NCBI GenBank assembly: GCA_038380795.1
Contig: CM076268.1
Location: 29,645,501-29,709,500 of the forward strand
Reading direction: 5' to 3'
Source: Pyrocephalus nanus
Lineage: Eukaryota; Chordata; Aves; Passeriformes; Tyrannidae
Length of the DNA: 64,000 bases
The translations under genes and the position numbers were made by a program. Position 1 is the stretch's first letter. Every line of letters begins with the position of its first letter. Positions 36,201-49,700 of the stretch are shown here, piece after piece. A model generated the notes under the pieces. It worked only from the letters and a program-made list of their open reading frames with translations. It was not told where the DNA came from and did not search any database.

Positions 36201-38291
36201 CTGATAATATATGCAGGAAGATGGAAAGAAATAAGTCACTTATTGTTTCATTTGAAGTAGTCACTTAGGATTAAGAAGATTATTATTTTTCTTTCTTTCA
36301 TGGAAAGTGTAATAGCTAACCTTTAAGAGAATAGGCTTATTGTTCTGACAAGATATTGAAGTCCATTTTTATTGAAAATATGTTTGCAAAGCTTCACATT
36401 CTTAAATGAGAAAATATAAATTATTTAATTTCTCATCATTACTTATGCTGCACCACTGAAATCATGAACAAGAATTCAACTGGAAGAAAAATTAGTGGCT
36501 GCCTCTCTATTATTCTCTTCTTCCTCTCCTATCCCCTCGAAGTCTGGTACAACCCTGGATCCAATAGGAAGTAATATATTTTAGGAATGAGGGTTTCTTG
36601 ATTTGGAGCTCAACCAAAGTTTTAAATCTGGAATACATATACAGAATTATCACTGTATGTTAAGTGCTAATTCCTTAGGCCCAAGCTGAAGAATGGTTGC
36701 AACTGTTACAAATATTTTCTTTAATATCTTTTAAAATGAAGTTGCTTCTGTGAGAGCATAAATACATCCGAGAATCATACTGGCTCAGTTGAATTACAGA
36801 CAGCTCCTCAGAAGGATAAGCTCACTACCCTGCAGCAATTTATTTTCCTTTAATTAAGAAAGTAATGTCCTATTTTTACCATCCTCTGAAAATATCTCAG
36901 GAGTATCTTCCATTAAGTGAGAGCTAATCTGAGCTGGTATCAACTCTCCATTTCCCCACGACTTAGATGGGAAGATTAATGTAATGCCTTGCTTTCAAAT
37001 AAGAATTGAGTCAAAGGATCTTAAATAGGATCAAACAGGAGAATTTAGACTTTCATGCCATCCAGTGCACCTTCCTCCCGCTGGGATCTGCCAAAATTAC
37101 CTACTGGATGCAGGAAACATAGCAAGGGAAGAAATGCCTTTCCCTGTGCATTTGTTGCACAAACAGCAGAGGCTCTGGTAGGTGCAGGGTCTGTAACCCC
37201 ATGGGAAGGCCTCTGTTTTGCCAAGCCTGGAGTGGGACATGCTTCCCCGCCTGGGCCTGTGCTCTTCACCTTTTCCCTCTCTGTGTGTGCTGCTGCTCCT
37301 GAACTGCAGTGCACTCAGAGAAAGAACAGCAGCTGCTGAAAGGAGATGACATTGGCAATAAAGTTGTTCCTTGGAAAAAGCAGCTGGACATGAATGGAAA
37401 TGGCTCCAGCATCAGAGGGAGCATCCTACCACATCCTCCCAGAGCTTAACACAAAAGAGAACAAATGCCTTAGAAGAAATAGGAAATGGTGTGAAACAAA
37501 TCCTGCGCTCATCACTCTGCTCTTGGAGGCAGTGCCAGCCCTGTTTCCCCCCACCTCTCTCTCCATGCCGATTCCTGCAGCGAGGTTTTCAGTCCCCCTG
37601 CAGCAGAGCTACCTAAGAAGAACCTAAGAGAGCTACCTTAGAGAACCTAACCTCAGGTGGGAGAGCTCACCTTTGTCCTTGATCTCAACCTTGCCCCACC
37701 CAAACTTCAGTGACTTAATAGGAGCAATTTCACTGGTGCAAAGAAAAGGCTCAGCAACAAAAATGCTCATTTAGGCTCTCAGAGAAAGGCTTATAATGAA
37801 CAGCTCTATTTCTGTTCAAAGTGGACTCTTGGTCTGCAGGAAGAGCAAAGATGAGCCTGAGGGTGGGGGAAGAAACATCACAGGTAAATATTTTATTTCC
37901 TGAATGCTCCCTCCCTGGTAGCAGTAGAACATTGATCCTCTGCTGTCCCTGTGACATTTGACCCCATGTTTCATAGTGCACACAAGTCTTGCAGAGAGGG
38001 CACGTGGTCTCTCTTTGTGCCTAGAAAGTACCTACAGCATCTGAGGCAGTAGGTTATCAAGTAAATATGAGTTTATCTGCCTGGAGACCTGCACAGCCCA
38101 TCTCTCTTGAGACTCCTCCTAAACCTATCTATTGTTTGTTTTATCTACTCAGAGAAACCAACCCCACCATTTCTCTGGCGCCACCCTTCCAAGTTAGCTG
38201 ACCTGTGTATATTTTTTACATACATGTGTGTATGTAAGTATGTATTAGTTTTGGGTAAGCTAATGCAATTGTGAGAACTTTTCAGTTGTTG
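33226..38291. other. Intergenic, no gene recognised
   Basis: About 5 kb, mostly AT-rich. The frame at 33254-33679 (141 codons, +) has no known similarity. A short imperfect duplication built on AGCTACCT lies at 37607-37650. No other feature was recognised. Confidence 0.55.

Positions 38292-38318
<27 letters not shown>
38292..38318. repeat. T27 homopolymer
   Basis: The longest homopolymer in the window. It could be the complement of a retroposed poly(A) tail, but the sequence to its right shows no recognisable retrocopy. Confidence 0.95.
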
Positions 38319-38325
<7 letters not shown>

Positions 38326-41300
38326 TGTTATTGGCAGGGCTTGAAACCATTTGAAATGCAGCCACACTGGCTTGTGCTCTGTAAGGAACAGGGGGAAGGA
38401 ATTGGCGTCTGCCAAATGGAAAAGGATAAAACTGGTGTAATGATATGTTGCAATCAGGCTGCAAAACCTACCACAGTAAATTACTGCTGTAACAACCTCC
38501 TTCCTCTTGCAAAAGGCTCCAGCCCAGGCTTTCTTGTGTCTCTCTCCTTGTCATTTCAGTTCCTGAGAGAAAGTTATATCTGTGCCCCTTAGCGCTGAGT
38601 GACTGCTGAGCTTCTTGGGGCAGAATCTGAAAAGCAGAGATGGAGGCCAGGAGGGGCAGGTGCCTGATTTTGGGCTGGGTGATGCTGCATGAGCACCATC
38701 AGTCCGCAGCAGCTGACCCACAGGGTTGTGGGCGAGGCTTCATCTCGTGTGTTGGTCTTTACTGCATACAGCCTTTTCCCCCCTGCTTGCTTCTGGTGGC
38801 TGGTTTCAATGTTTGTAGGTCACATGAAGTTTTCATGGCATTGCCTCTACAACCTCTACAACCCCGTCACTGGGATGCTCTGCCCTGTGCCTGCAGCGGT
38901 GGCTTGGACAGGCTCCGTGGCCCAGGGGGAGTGCTGCCCTCTGAGGTGGCCTGTGGGAAATGAGCTGCAGCTCCTGCTTTCGTCTGTCCCAGATGCATCT
39001 GCTCTGCGCAGACATTGCGCTGTGTTTGGCACACAGTCGTGTTTTGTTAACACTAAGGGAAGGAGTGAAAGGGGAGCGAGCCAGAAAACTGAATTACTGT
39101 CCTGGTTTCAGAGCAATCCTCCTAAAGGGAGGGGAGAAGGTGACAACCTCAGTGTGGGAAAGTTTTCAGGCTGCTCTCTTAAGTTGTTTATGTTCTGTGG
39201 AGAGAGTGGTTTGGGTCCCTTGAATCCAACTGCATGTTTGAGAAAGAATTATTCATCCGCTTAGGGGAAGGAGGAAAGAAAGCCTCCTCTTTGAGGGCAA
39301 AGCAGTGAATCCTGGTTGTTTCAGAGGTGTAAGGTGATGGCCCTTCGACAGCGCTTTCCAGAAAAGCATCACACAAAACTTCACCTGATGGTTAGCACTG
39401 AAACAAGAGCACACTGGGAGGAACTCAGAGCTGCCTTGTACTGAAAATGTGCAAATGGCCTGGTGTGATCCGGACTGTCAGACCGGTGACCAGGGCACAT
39501 CTCTTCCCAGAGGTTTTGCCTCCTGCTGGCAAGATAGGTGATGAGTATTGAGGATGCTGGGAATTTTTCAGAGACAAAATCTGGGAGTCCCTAAAAGCTG
39601 AATAGAATAGAAATTCCCTTTTCTCAAAACACTTTCCTGACTAGCAAATGATGGGGTTCCCAGTTCCCTGTGCTTATCTGGCCTTGACTGGCCTTGGGCT
39701 TTCCACAGCTGAGCCTGCTGTGCTGTTTCCCTTGGATGTGAAGAGACCTCCTCTTCTGTGTGTTTATGCAATTAAATTTTCTTCCCTTTTTTTTTTTTTT
39801 TAACAAAAAACAAAACCAAACCATCATTAGCTTCCTGTACTTGAAGTTCACCACCACATCCTTGCACTCCCCAAGTCCCCAACCTCTGCTGCTTCCAATA
39901 ATAATAAAACCTGAACAGGCTTTTCTTGTCCTCTTTACAGCTACAACAAAATGGATGTAGATTTAGCTGTGCTTTTCCCCTCAGCTATCTGGCAGTGCTT
40001 CCTTTCTCTCTCTCCAAGTCCTCCCTGTGAGGAATGAGCACAGCTGATCACGGGGATAAGGATCAGCTCAGGGGAGCATGTGCTGGCCAGGGAAATTCTT
40101 TCCCTTTGATGCCCGTTCTCCCCACCTCTGATGTCTCATGCGCGTTTCGCATTCTCCAAGCCCGAAATCATCTGAAGTCACAGGCCAGAAGCAGCTTTTC
40201 TCCCGGGCTGTGCAGACCAGATCACCCCAAGGGGATTTTCCCTTGTTAAAGTTGTCAGCAAAATATTTTGCGTGGCTTGTCGAGGTATCAAACTATTTCC
40301 CAGCTATGGCCAGTTTGAACCGAAGGTTGTTATGCAGAAATGCTGTCTGTTGCATTAATGTGAGTGGTCAAGAAAAGCCCCAAATAAAAGCTCAGAGTAG
40401 ACGGGATCCAGTTGGCCAATTTCTTTATTTTTCTTTTCTCTTGTGAGTTTAGCTAGACTTTCTCTTTTCAAATGAAATCTGATCTTTATGGGAATATCTC
40501 ATTCCCTATAAAGCTATGTGTGGTTTTTTTTTCTTGAACAGACCAATCATTACATATAAACTGCATGGAACAGATAAGCTGAAATATGTTTAAAGAAGTG
40601 GATTTTTATGATATAACAGAAGGGGGTGTATCTCATTATTTTATGCACTGGATGTTCTCTATGGAAAATCCATAAAACAAAATGGGAAATAAGAAACAAT
40701 TTCTCTGCTGCTGACGTAAAATGACAGAGAGGAGGAAGTTTCTGAATTATAATGGGTCAAGCAAGAGTACCTTCCTAACTACTCTTTCAAAAAAAAACCC
40801 AAAAAAACAAAAACCAAAAAACCTGAACAATTCAGAAATCCTGCATACCACTGGGATCAGTTTGGGCTACTTAGTCCAGTTTTCATCAAGGGAGTTTGGT
40901 TTTATTACTTGTGATACTAAATTCTCTTGGCCACAAGTACCTTAAATCATTAATGTCACAGAGTATTCATTTCAAGCGATGTTTGTGTAGTTACTCAAAG
41001 TGGAGGACAAAGGGAATGGAGTGTGGTTTGGGGTTAGACTGGGAAGGGATGGCATGTCTCCAGCACAGGGTTTAGTTTCAGTGCTGTGAGGACCAGACAT
41101 CAGGAAAAGGCCAGTGGCCGGAGCCCAGACCGGGATCTCACTCTGTGGAGCTGTGCAATGAGTATTTCTGCTTCTCCAGTAGTGCCAAAAGTCAGCCTCT
41201 CACCTTCACTGCTGCAGAGAGAATGTGTTGGGAAGCACAACGAGGGTGGCCTCTACCACCCTCTATCCTCATGGCAGCTGGGGCAGTAAGGGAGGCACCT

Positions 41301-44300
41301 GTGTACTGCTGCCCCCACAGCACCTCAGGTGGGGGCTGCTTTTGCTCTTGCCCTTCACTCCTCAGAAACCTCTGAGAAATCCATCTGGCAGTGAAGGAGG
41401 AGAAAAAGGCCAAGCACTGCTGCCCCATCACCTGCATTGCTTTAAATCCCTTCACAGTGACGAGAATCATAGCAATGAATGGCCCGTGTAAACCTGTAAT
41501 TCTCTGCAGCTGAAAGCTGCCTCACCAAAGGGATTCAGTGTATTATTTCTGTGTGTTGCTCCAATAACACTTGTTGTCAGACCTATACCCAGTGAATGAG
41601 AATTTGAGCTCTAGGAAACTGTTTTGTTGCTGTCACAGCTAATGGCTTGTCAGAGTTTCCAAGGCAATTCCGATATTTTGTCAGACCAGTTTCTTGATTG
41701 TTTCAAAATGCGCTGGGCTTAGTCCTGCATCAGCCTAAGGAATGCATTTCTTTATACACCCTTTGGAGCACACAAAGCAGTTTTGCTTGTTTACTTTGTC
41801 TGCTCTTTGATTTTTTTTTAATTTTTCTTTTTTTGAGCAGGTCAGCAGCCTGCTGGAGGGTTTATCTCTGTCCTTCCACTGCTTCTGTCTGCTGCTGGGA
41901 TGGGCAGAGCTGTGGATGGATGAGCACTCAGCTGGGAGATGTCCCTGCCAGATGTGACTCCCCCATCAGCTGCAGGAGAAAAAGTGACTTTTTTTTACTC
42001 TGCTGGACCACTAGATGGGGAAATTGCATTTACATTTTTGGGTTGCAAAATGGATCCTGGCAGCTGGGCTGATGCTTTTGATAGTAATGAAGCGTATCAA
42101 GCCTGTTATCTGCAAGAGGTGCACGGGGATGACTCAAGGCTTTGCCCCTCTCCTCTGCAAGGAGTCAGGCTCTGCTGAGCCGTGCCAGGGCCTGATGTGC
42201 TCTTGGGGAGGTGCTCTGCAAAACTGACCTTTACTGGTGTCCCCTCCTTGGAAAGGCTTCTGTGGAGTGGGGCCAGGGGGTGCCTGCCCCACTGCCAAGC
42301 CCTGTGTGCACCCCAGATCTTCACATGGGCAACAGGGAGTGGGCATAAAGATTTCAACAAATTTCTGAACAGGGAGCTCCTGAGGCCAGGAAACCATCTG
42401 GGCATCTGAGAACTCACGTCAGGTTCAAGGCAGAAATACGAGACCACGTGTGCTCAGGGCCTTCTCTTGCTTTCAGTACTTTGCTGCTGCTGGGCCACTG
42501 GCTTTTTTCAGGATGAGAGCATTTCTGAGCAGAGTGGCAAAAGTGACAGCTGTGTGGTGACACTGGGTGTGACAGTCCTGCAGGTTGGAGACCACTGGCT
42601 CTCCAGTGGTCTCCATTACCCATGGGCAGGGTAATTCAGAGGACGAGCTTGAGATGATCTGGTAGGCACATAAATATTTCAAAGTTGGTTATTAAAGATC
42701 TTTGCCTCAAACCTGATGAGTATCAGTTTCCAAACATCAGATCATTTTGATTTAAATAAAAACTCCTAGGACATAATGAACCTTTTTCCTTGTAAGAGAC
42801 AGGTTACAGTCCACTTTGGATTACTCAAAGCTGGAAGTCCCCAAGGTGACTGGTGATGTGGGAATGCTACCTAAAGATGCAGATTAAAATAAGAAAGAAA
42901 AAAGTGGAGTGCAGGTCACAGGGATGACTTTCCTTGCTGCAGGGTGTGTGACGGGATTGCAGCCTGATGCAGTGCTTTTGACTCAGTGTTACAGTAATTC
43001 AATAACAACTTTCTCTATGCAGTGCTACTTACAGGGCAGATGTGCCTTCTGCTTAGGTATGTAAAGTTTTTGAGACCTTCTACAGACGATTTAGCTTTGG
43101 AAAGCAGCTTTATTTCTCTACAGGTATTGCTGTACTATTTTGGGGAGGATATCTAAACCACTGCAGTGTGAAAGCAGCTATAAAGACACCCGCTCTGCCC
43201 GTGCAGGCAGGGAAATGAGCCGTACCATGAGAAGTTACCTTCACGCTACCATGACCAAGTCCATGCAGCTCCCTGTTCCCATCTCTCCCTGCCAGCCTCT
43301 GTGGGGCACAGGGTCTGCCTGGGGCCCAGGTTTCCTCCTCACTACACTGACTCTGATGGGTGATGGATGCTCCAACATAGCTGATGGATGCTTTTGTGAA
43401 AGCTCAGTTACCCAAAAACAATGTCAGCTCAGAAAGAAGCCACGGGAATGTGTTTAAATAAGCACACCTGCATCTTTCTGGCACTTGGAGCTACTGCAAT
43501 TAGCTTAGCCAAAAATATGGATGAGTGTTTACATCCTTTCAAATGTCACAACCAGGTAACTAGAGAGCCAAATGTTTTTGCAGCAGTTGTGTGCTTATCC
43601 TGCAAGTTCTTTATTAGAGAAATAATGTCTTTGGGTTGGAGTCTGGAAGCCAGAGGTATTAAGGGAGGTAGATGTGCAGTTACAGTCGTCTTGTGGGTGA
43701 TTTGGATTAGCTGTTAAGGAAGCCATCTTATGTTTAACCAGATTTGGCACCAGGACCCCACACTGACTAACTGAGGAAATTTTAGAGTTCTTTACATCTG
43801 TGACTTTGGCTAGAAGTCTCTGTCATGCAGCACTGTGTGCTTGGTGTTGGATGTTTTGTGGGAGTTTCCCCTTTTGGTTTATAGAAAATATGCTTCCATA
43901 AGGGAAACCTTAGGCCAAGCTCTTCAGAAATTGAGAAGGTCCTGGTGCAGGAGCAGCAATGTGGTGTGTGCTCAGGGGAGCTGAGGTGCTTGGGTAGCAG
44001 CCAGTCTTTTCTGTGCCATGGAATAGACGTAATCTTTCTATTTCATTAAGTCATCTGCTTTTGGATTTTTATCAAAAGATCTTAAAATGATTTACACAGG
44101 ATGCAAGTAGGACTATTTCCATCTTAAATATGAGGAAACGGAGAACTTGGGTGCATGCATACAGGAACAGGACCTTTTCCTCCCCACCCAACCTGTGAAT
44201 TGACTTCAAATGGGGTAAAACACATATTCCTAGGACATTTCAGTGACAGGAGGAACAGGCAAATCTTCTCCAGGGAGTCTGCTCTGATTTCATGATTGAA

Positions 44301-46669
44301 AATCTTCCAGAGCCTATTGAGTCTTCATGTCCTGACATACAAGAGTGTGGCACGGCAGGTTTCACTGCTGTGTCCCTTAAACCAAGTGGTGCTTTGGCTT
44401 GAAAGGCAGATGAACAACATGCTTTATCTCCCAGACCGCAGTGCTGGAGGGGTGACCGTGGTGTGAGTGGAGGTGCTGGTGGTGCTGCTGGAGGCCGCAG
44501 TGCAGGAGGAGGCTGGATCCCAAAGGCTCATGCAGCAGGCTGCCAAACTGAGTGCTGCTCTGGCATCCCAGCAAGCCAGGCTGTTTCCAGTCACATCACA
44601 GTGATGGCACTGCAAAACATTTTCCTGCCTTCAAACTGTCTTTCATACTTGATGACGTGCACAAGGCAGCATTCTGCGCTCTCATTTTTTCCGGACAAGC
44701 TGGGGTTACTCTGTATCCTAAACCATAAAGAGCCCTTTTGTGCAGAGACAGATGATGTCTGTCAGTTCCCCTCATGTCTGATGAAGCTGAGGTTCAAAGA
44801 TACTTCATCGAAATTGGGTTTTAAAAATTCATCTGTGAGCCAGCATAGAGAAATCTAGGAGGTGAGACATAATCACAGTCCAGCTTTCCCTGGGCATTGA
44901 AATGTAATAGAAACCTTGTGGTTACAGCCTCAGCTTGTATTTTATGCTGTTTGTCAATCTCCTATTTGTCTATTATTTTGATTTATTTGTGGCCAGTCAT
45001 TGGCCAGCACAGGAGCTGGCACTGAGCTTTGCTGCTGCTTCTCACCATCCTTTTGCAACCAGTGGTTAAAGAAGAAAGCTGCAGACTACGAGCTCCATGT
45101 AAAGGATCAGGACCTCAGCAGGATAGAAAGAGGACAGAATTGCCTGTCCTTTGGGTAATATGGCTCACACAGGCTGGCTTGATAGATTGAATTCTGGAGA
45201 GGCAGAAATACCTGACTGACACTTTATTCGGTCCTTCAAGGGCTTCCCAGAGCTCTCTGCCTGAGATCTCATTTTTAATGGAGAACCATCTGCTGTAAAC
45301 ACATGCAGTTATTAGCAAATACCTACCTAATGCTTTCCAAGCAACACCCAAGGTAGATGAAACAAATTAAGAAAATATACCACCTGATTTTCTATTTGCT
45401 TAGTTCATTGCATTTCACAACACACTCTGTATAGTCAGTTTTACTGTTCCCCTGCGTGGTCTCTCAGGTTTTGGTTTTGTGGGGCTTTTACATGTGTGGT
45501 GAGAGATAGTGAAGGAACCATTAGGATTGTAAAATGACATAATAAACAGCTGGAATGCAGAAGTGCAGTTCTTGGAGCTATCTGAAAACTGAAAATGGCT
45601 GGATTTGAAGTAAACAACAAGGTACTTTCAAAGCCCAAATTGTGTTCAGTCTGCAAGTGTAAATTTGCAGTTTCTTGCCATCTCCCTGTTGGTTAGGCTG
45701 GAATTCCCAAGCCAGTTGAGAGTGCTCCCCCTGTTGCTTTTGAGAGCTCTCTAATTACAAATAATTAATTAAAGGTTAGATGTATCTCATCTGATTTCTA
45801 AAATCACTTACTAAATTCACATCTTTGCTTTTAAACTTCTTGATGTTCAGGCAGTTTGTACGATTTGCATATTCAATTAAAAATTATTTACTTCTTTGAC
45901 CTTTGATATACAATGTGAGCTTCATTAGGCCACCTACTCTTTCACAGCCAACGCTATTAATAAAAGGTTTTTAGTTATTGAGATATGGCTGAATTCCTCC
46001 GAATTAACATTTACAAATCTCAGTACCAAAATGTTGTGATGCTGCATCCGGCCGTTCCTAAGCTCTGAGACTCTACTGCTCTCCAAACCTTACTAACCTT
46101 GCAGAGGGGGATCAACTTGCTCCTTCATCTCACCAACCTCTGCCTTGCCAGGGTAACTACCAATGAAAGGTCACGATTTAGGCGGCAGGAATTGCCTGAG
46201 GTGCATCACTACACGGTATTATTATCATCCAGTACCAAGCAGACATACAGAATGATCATGCCAAAAATAAGAGTGAGGGAACTAAGTGTAAACAGTCAGG
46301 TTGACATTATGTAATTTCGCTATTCATTTTGGGTGCAGGACTTTTGACTGTCCCCTCCTAGTGAAAAGGAAGGGAAAGGGATGCCCCTCCCCACCTGGGG
46401 CAGCCCTTCTGTCTTCCTTCCTTGCCAGGGCAGCTTGGTTGGATAGAAACACCACTTATTTTCTCTTCTCCCGCTAAGAGCAGAGAACTGAGCTGCTTGG
46501 TCTTGGACAGCTTTGCAGTGACAGAGGTAATACCTGTAGTCTCCTTCCTGCAGTAGGTATTTAGTGCTCTTCCCCTCCCCACTTTGAGGAAAATTGTAGT
46601 TCAGCTACACAAGAGCAGCTCAAAGTCAAGTGTTAATGGTACCCACTCTCTGACGAAGGAATCCTTTTT

Positions 46670-46670
<1 letters not shown>
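38319..46670. other. Intergenic, no gene recognised
   Basis: About 8.4 kb of mixed composition. The longest frame is 38689-39264 (191 codons, +), with no known similarity and no exon structure. The AT-rich patch at 45840-45960 carries octamer-, homeodomain- and TCF-like motifs. A short MIR-like match near 44105-44140 is too weak to call. Confidence 0.55.

Positions 46671-46702
<32 letters not shown>
46671..46702. repeat. (CT)16 microsatellite
   Basis: 32 bases of uninterrupted CT, likely to vary in length. A second, imperfect pyrimidine-rich stretch lies at about 46937-46982. Confidence 0.97.
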
Positions 46703-46703
<1 letters not shown>

Positions 46704-49700
46704 ATTGAGTGGGCTGTCTCCATGGGAAGCTGGTACAGAAAATGTCTAAGTGAGGATCTAGAAATCCCAACTGGAGGTTTACATAAGTCTTTTGCTTTCT
46801 GTAGGCACAGAGCTTGGATAAATAATAAATGCATCTCTGATGGTGTGTCTATGCAGACCAACCCAAGACAAATGCCCACTTGTTTTGATATAAAATGTCC
46901 TAAGTGTCGTAGGCCAAAACTAAAATGTGTTGTTTTCTCTCTCTTGCTCTCTTTTTTTCTTCTTTTTTTCATCTTCTTTCTGGCTTGGCTTTCAATTACA
47001 TCAGTAATACACACAGCTGCAGGCTGAACAGGGACGCTCTATAATCTGGCCGATAGGACAGTGGTATTGCATGGCACATCTCAGAGAAGCACTCAGATCT
47101 TCATGTCTCCAAAATCTGCCAACTCCTCCCTCATGACTCTCCACCTGCCAAGGGCTAAAGGGTGTGGGTTGGTGCTCTTGGGAGGGAACGTGGCCTTCTG
47201 ATTTTGAATATTGTGACTTTGTCCTTTCAATTTCTTTCCCTGCCCTGCTGGGCGGGTAACCTAAACTCTTGCAGATTGGCTACTCATGGGATTTTCTGGC
47301 AGGTTTTTCTGTGTCCTGTGATTTCTTTTCTTTTGTGATCAAAATAGTTACCCTTTTTGTACCTGGTCCTCCCACTGCACAGGATTGTGGGGTTGTGGGG
47401 TGGCAGGGCAAGGCAGCTTGCTCAGGCAGCTGAGCGTGCTGTGCTGCATCCTAACCCTGCTATTAAACCCAAAAATTTCCTTGGAGGTTCCGTGTAATGT
47501 GGTTTGCAAACTGAGAACTTGCTCCACTTGATTCTTGCAGTGTTAATACAAAGCTTCATCAGCTTCTCTGTGCAGAGAAGTCTATTAATAATCTCTACCA
47601 AATGTTATGGCACCATCAAAGTACTTGTGCCGTGCTAATTAATTAATTTGTCCTGCATCACCTGGGTAACTACTGAGCTGTGCTCAGAAAAAGCCACAGT
47701 TGCTCCAGGTGTGTGGGGCTGGACACAGCAATTCCTGGGCAGTGTTACAGGTTTCCACAGTGCTGCAGCCACTGCCTGTGCCTTCTGCAACCGTGTTTGT
47801 CCTCAGCTCAGGCAAAAGTTGACTGCACAGCCTCCAAATCCATGTGGAAATACCTGCCATGCACACTTTGGGAACCAGAGGCAGAGAAGCTGTGTGCTTG
47901 CACAGGTCGTGGGTGGCAGGAAGAAGGGAGGGCTGGGCATGTGGAATTCAGTCTCCAAGCATGTGAAGCCCCTGGCAAAGTCTGGAAGTCAAAGAGTAAC
48001 AGAAGAAAACAGACAGCAAGCACACAGCTCAAAATTGCAGGCAGTAATAGAACTGCCTATCTTTTTTTTTTTTTTTTTTAAGTAATTTGGTGTTCTCCCT
48101 GTGCTGTCCTGAAAGCCCATTTTGTAAAACCAATTGTAAAGAGCCTGTATGATTTACTGCCCATTTTAGTAAAAAAATGCACCATTTATTTAAAGAATCA
48201 AGGGATAATGTCAAACTAAAAATGTAAACTAAAGAGCTTGAAGGGATGGTTAAATGTCAGCACATCAAGGGAGCATTTATTAACCACAAAAGCCATTTAT
48301 TCCACATATCAAATGAAATATAAAGAAAAATATTTTGCTCTGGCTTGCAAGAATTTGAACCACTGGCACCAATCTCTCAGGTTCATTCTCAGCATGGGCT
48401 GGAGGAACAGGGTGAGGAGGCAGCTGGCTGAGGAGGTCCAGGGAAGTGAGGAATTAATCTTGGCCTTCATATATGGAGGAAAAAAAGGCAGGTCACCATT
48501 AGCTAACTGGCTAAGGAAGCTGTGGCACTTGGCATCGTGTCTTGTGTTTACTTGGCTTATTAAGCACTGAGGGGTGCACAGCAGCTAACAGTGATTGCTG
48601 GTTTAGGTGTGTGTACCAGTGGCTGGAGAAACTGAGGCTTTAAACCATCATTTGAGATTATACTTTGCATGAAAAAGAAATGAGAGAGTTACTGAAGGAA
48701 AATGGGATTTTAGAGGGTTGGAAGATTCATGACATTTTGGGTAATGCCAGTGCTCCCGAGGAGTTGGTCTTGCAGCTCTTCCCAAAGGCAGCGTCACAGA
48801 CCAGCTCAGCTGTGCTGCCGGGTGCCCTTTCCCAAAGGGATCTGTGGGCTCTCCAGTGGCAGGGCCTGCTGCACTGTGGGGTGCAGAACTTCACCCCTGG
48901 GCTCAGGGGGCTGCTCACCCGGGCTCTGCCTGCATGTGACTCCCATCTGGCCCCTTGATGTGCTGTGTTAGGGAAAGAACTCTCTAAATGCTTTAGGGAA
49001 TAACAAATTCCCTGAAGGTAAGCAGCTACCCATTTGGTTTTATAGTCTGCTGCTGCTGCTTTTTTCCCAATCTTCCATTTTGTTTTCTTTCCTCCTGTCT
49101 TTGTTTTCTTTTTTTCCCTGTTTTGCACTTGGGCAGGGAGCCTCTTGTCGCCTTCCAGCTCACGTGCAGCCCCTGCAGCTGCTGCCAGGAAGGACTGACC
49201 ACTCTTTTGTCACCCAGTGATGCTATTGCTGCTGCCACAAGTCGTGCTGTGACTCTGGGTACATCACAATCACTGCTTCAATTGAAACACTGCCTGTAGC
49301 CACAAATAGCTGTGTCTGATGGGGCCACAGGCAGCCCTATGGCAGCATGGCAAAAGGGAGCTATACTGCATGCTTTCACCTCATCCTGGAAAATGGGTGC
49401 TGGGGCTGCCCTGAAATCCTGGATGTGGCACTGCCATGATCAAAACACAACCAATCCCAGTGCTGATGCATGAACCAATATAGAAGGATTTTTCACCTTC
49501 CCACCTGCACCCCTCTCTCTGCAGTATGTGTCAGTGGGGTGAAGCAACTGAGGTGTTTCCCTCTGGGACAGGAAGGAGCTGGGACTCAGATGCAGCCACA
49601 TCCCCATCCCTTACCTTCCATAGCCATCAAAATTTCAAGGTACATTTATTTCCTTTTGTCAGAGAGCAGCACACCATGGGGACTTCCCCCCAAGAAAACT

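Noticed and set aside
38292..38640. Retropseudogene with the T27 run as a reversed poly(A) tail
   Set aside because: No gene-like sequence, reversed poly(A) signal or target-site duplication could be seen to the right of the run.
38689..39264. 191-codon + strand open frame
   Set aside because: No recognisable domain, no exon borders, and competing frames overlap on both strands. Probably chance. A 14-base TGTCCTGGTTTCAG inside it recalls the edge of bird LTRs but is too short to call an element.
44105..44140. MIR-like SINE core (ATGAGGAAACGGAG)
   Set aside because: About 30 bases of weak similarity, without the rest of the element or a tRNA-related head; insufficient to call.
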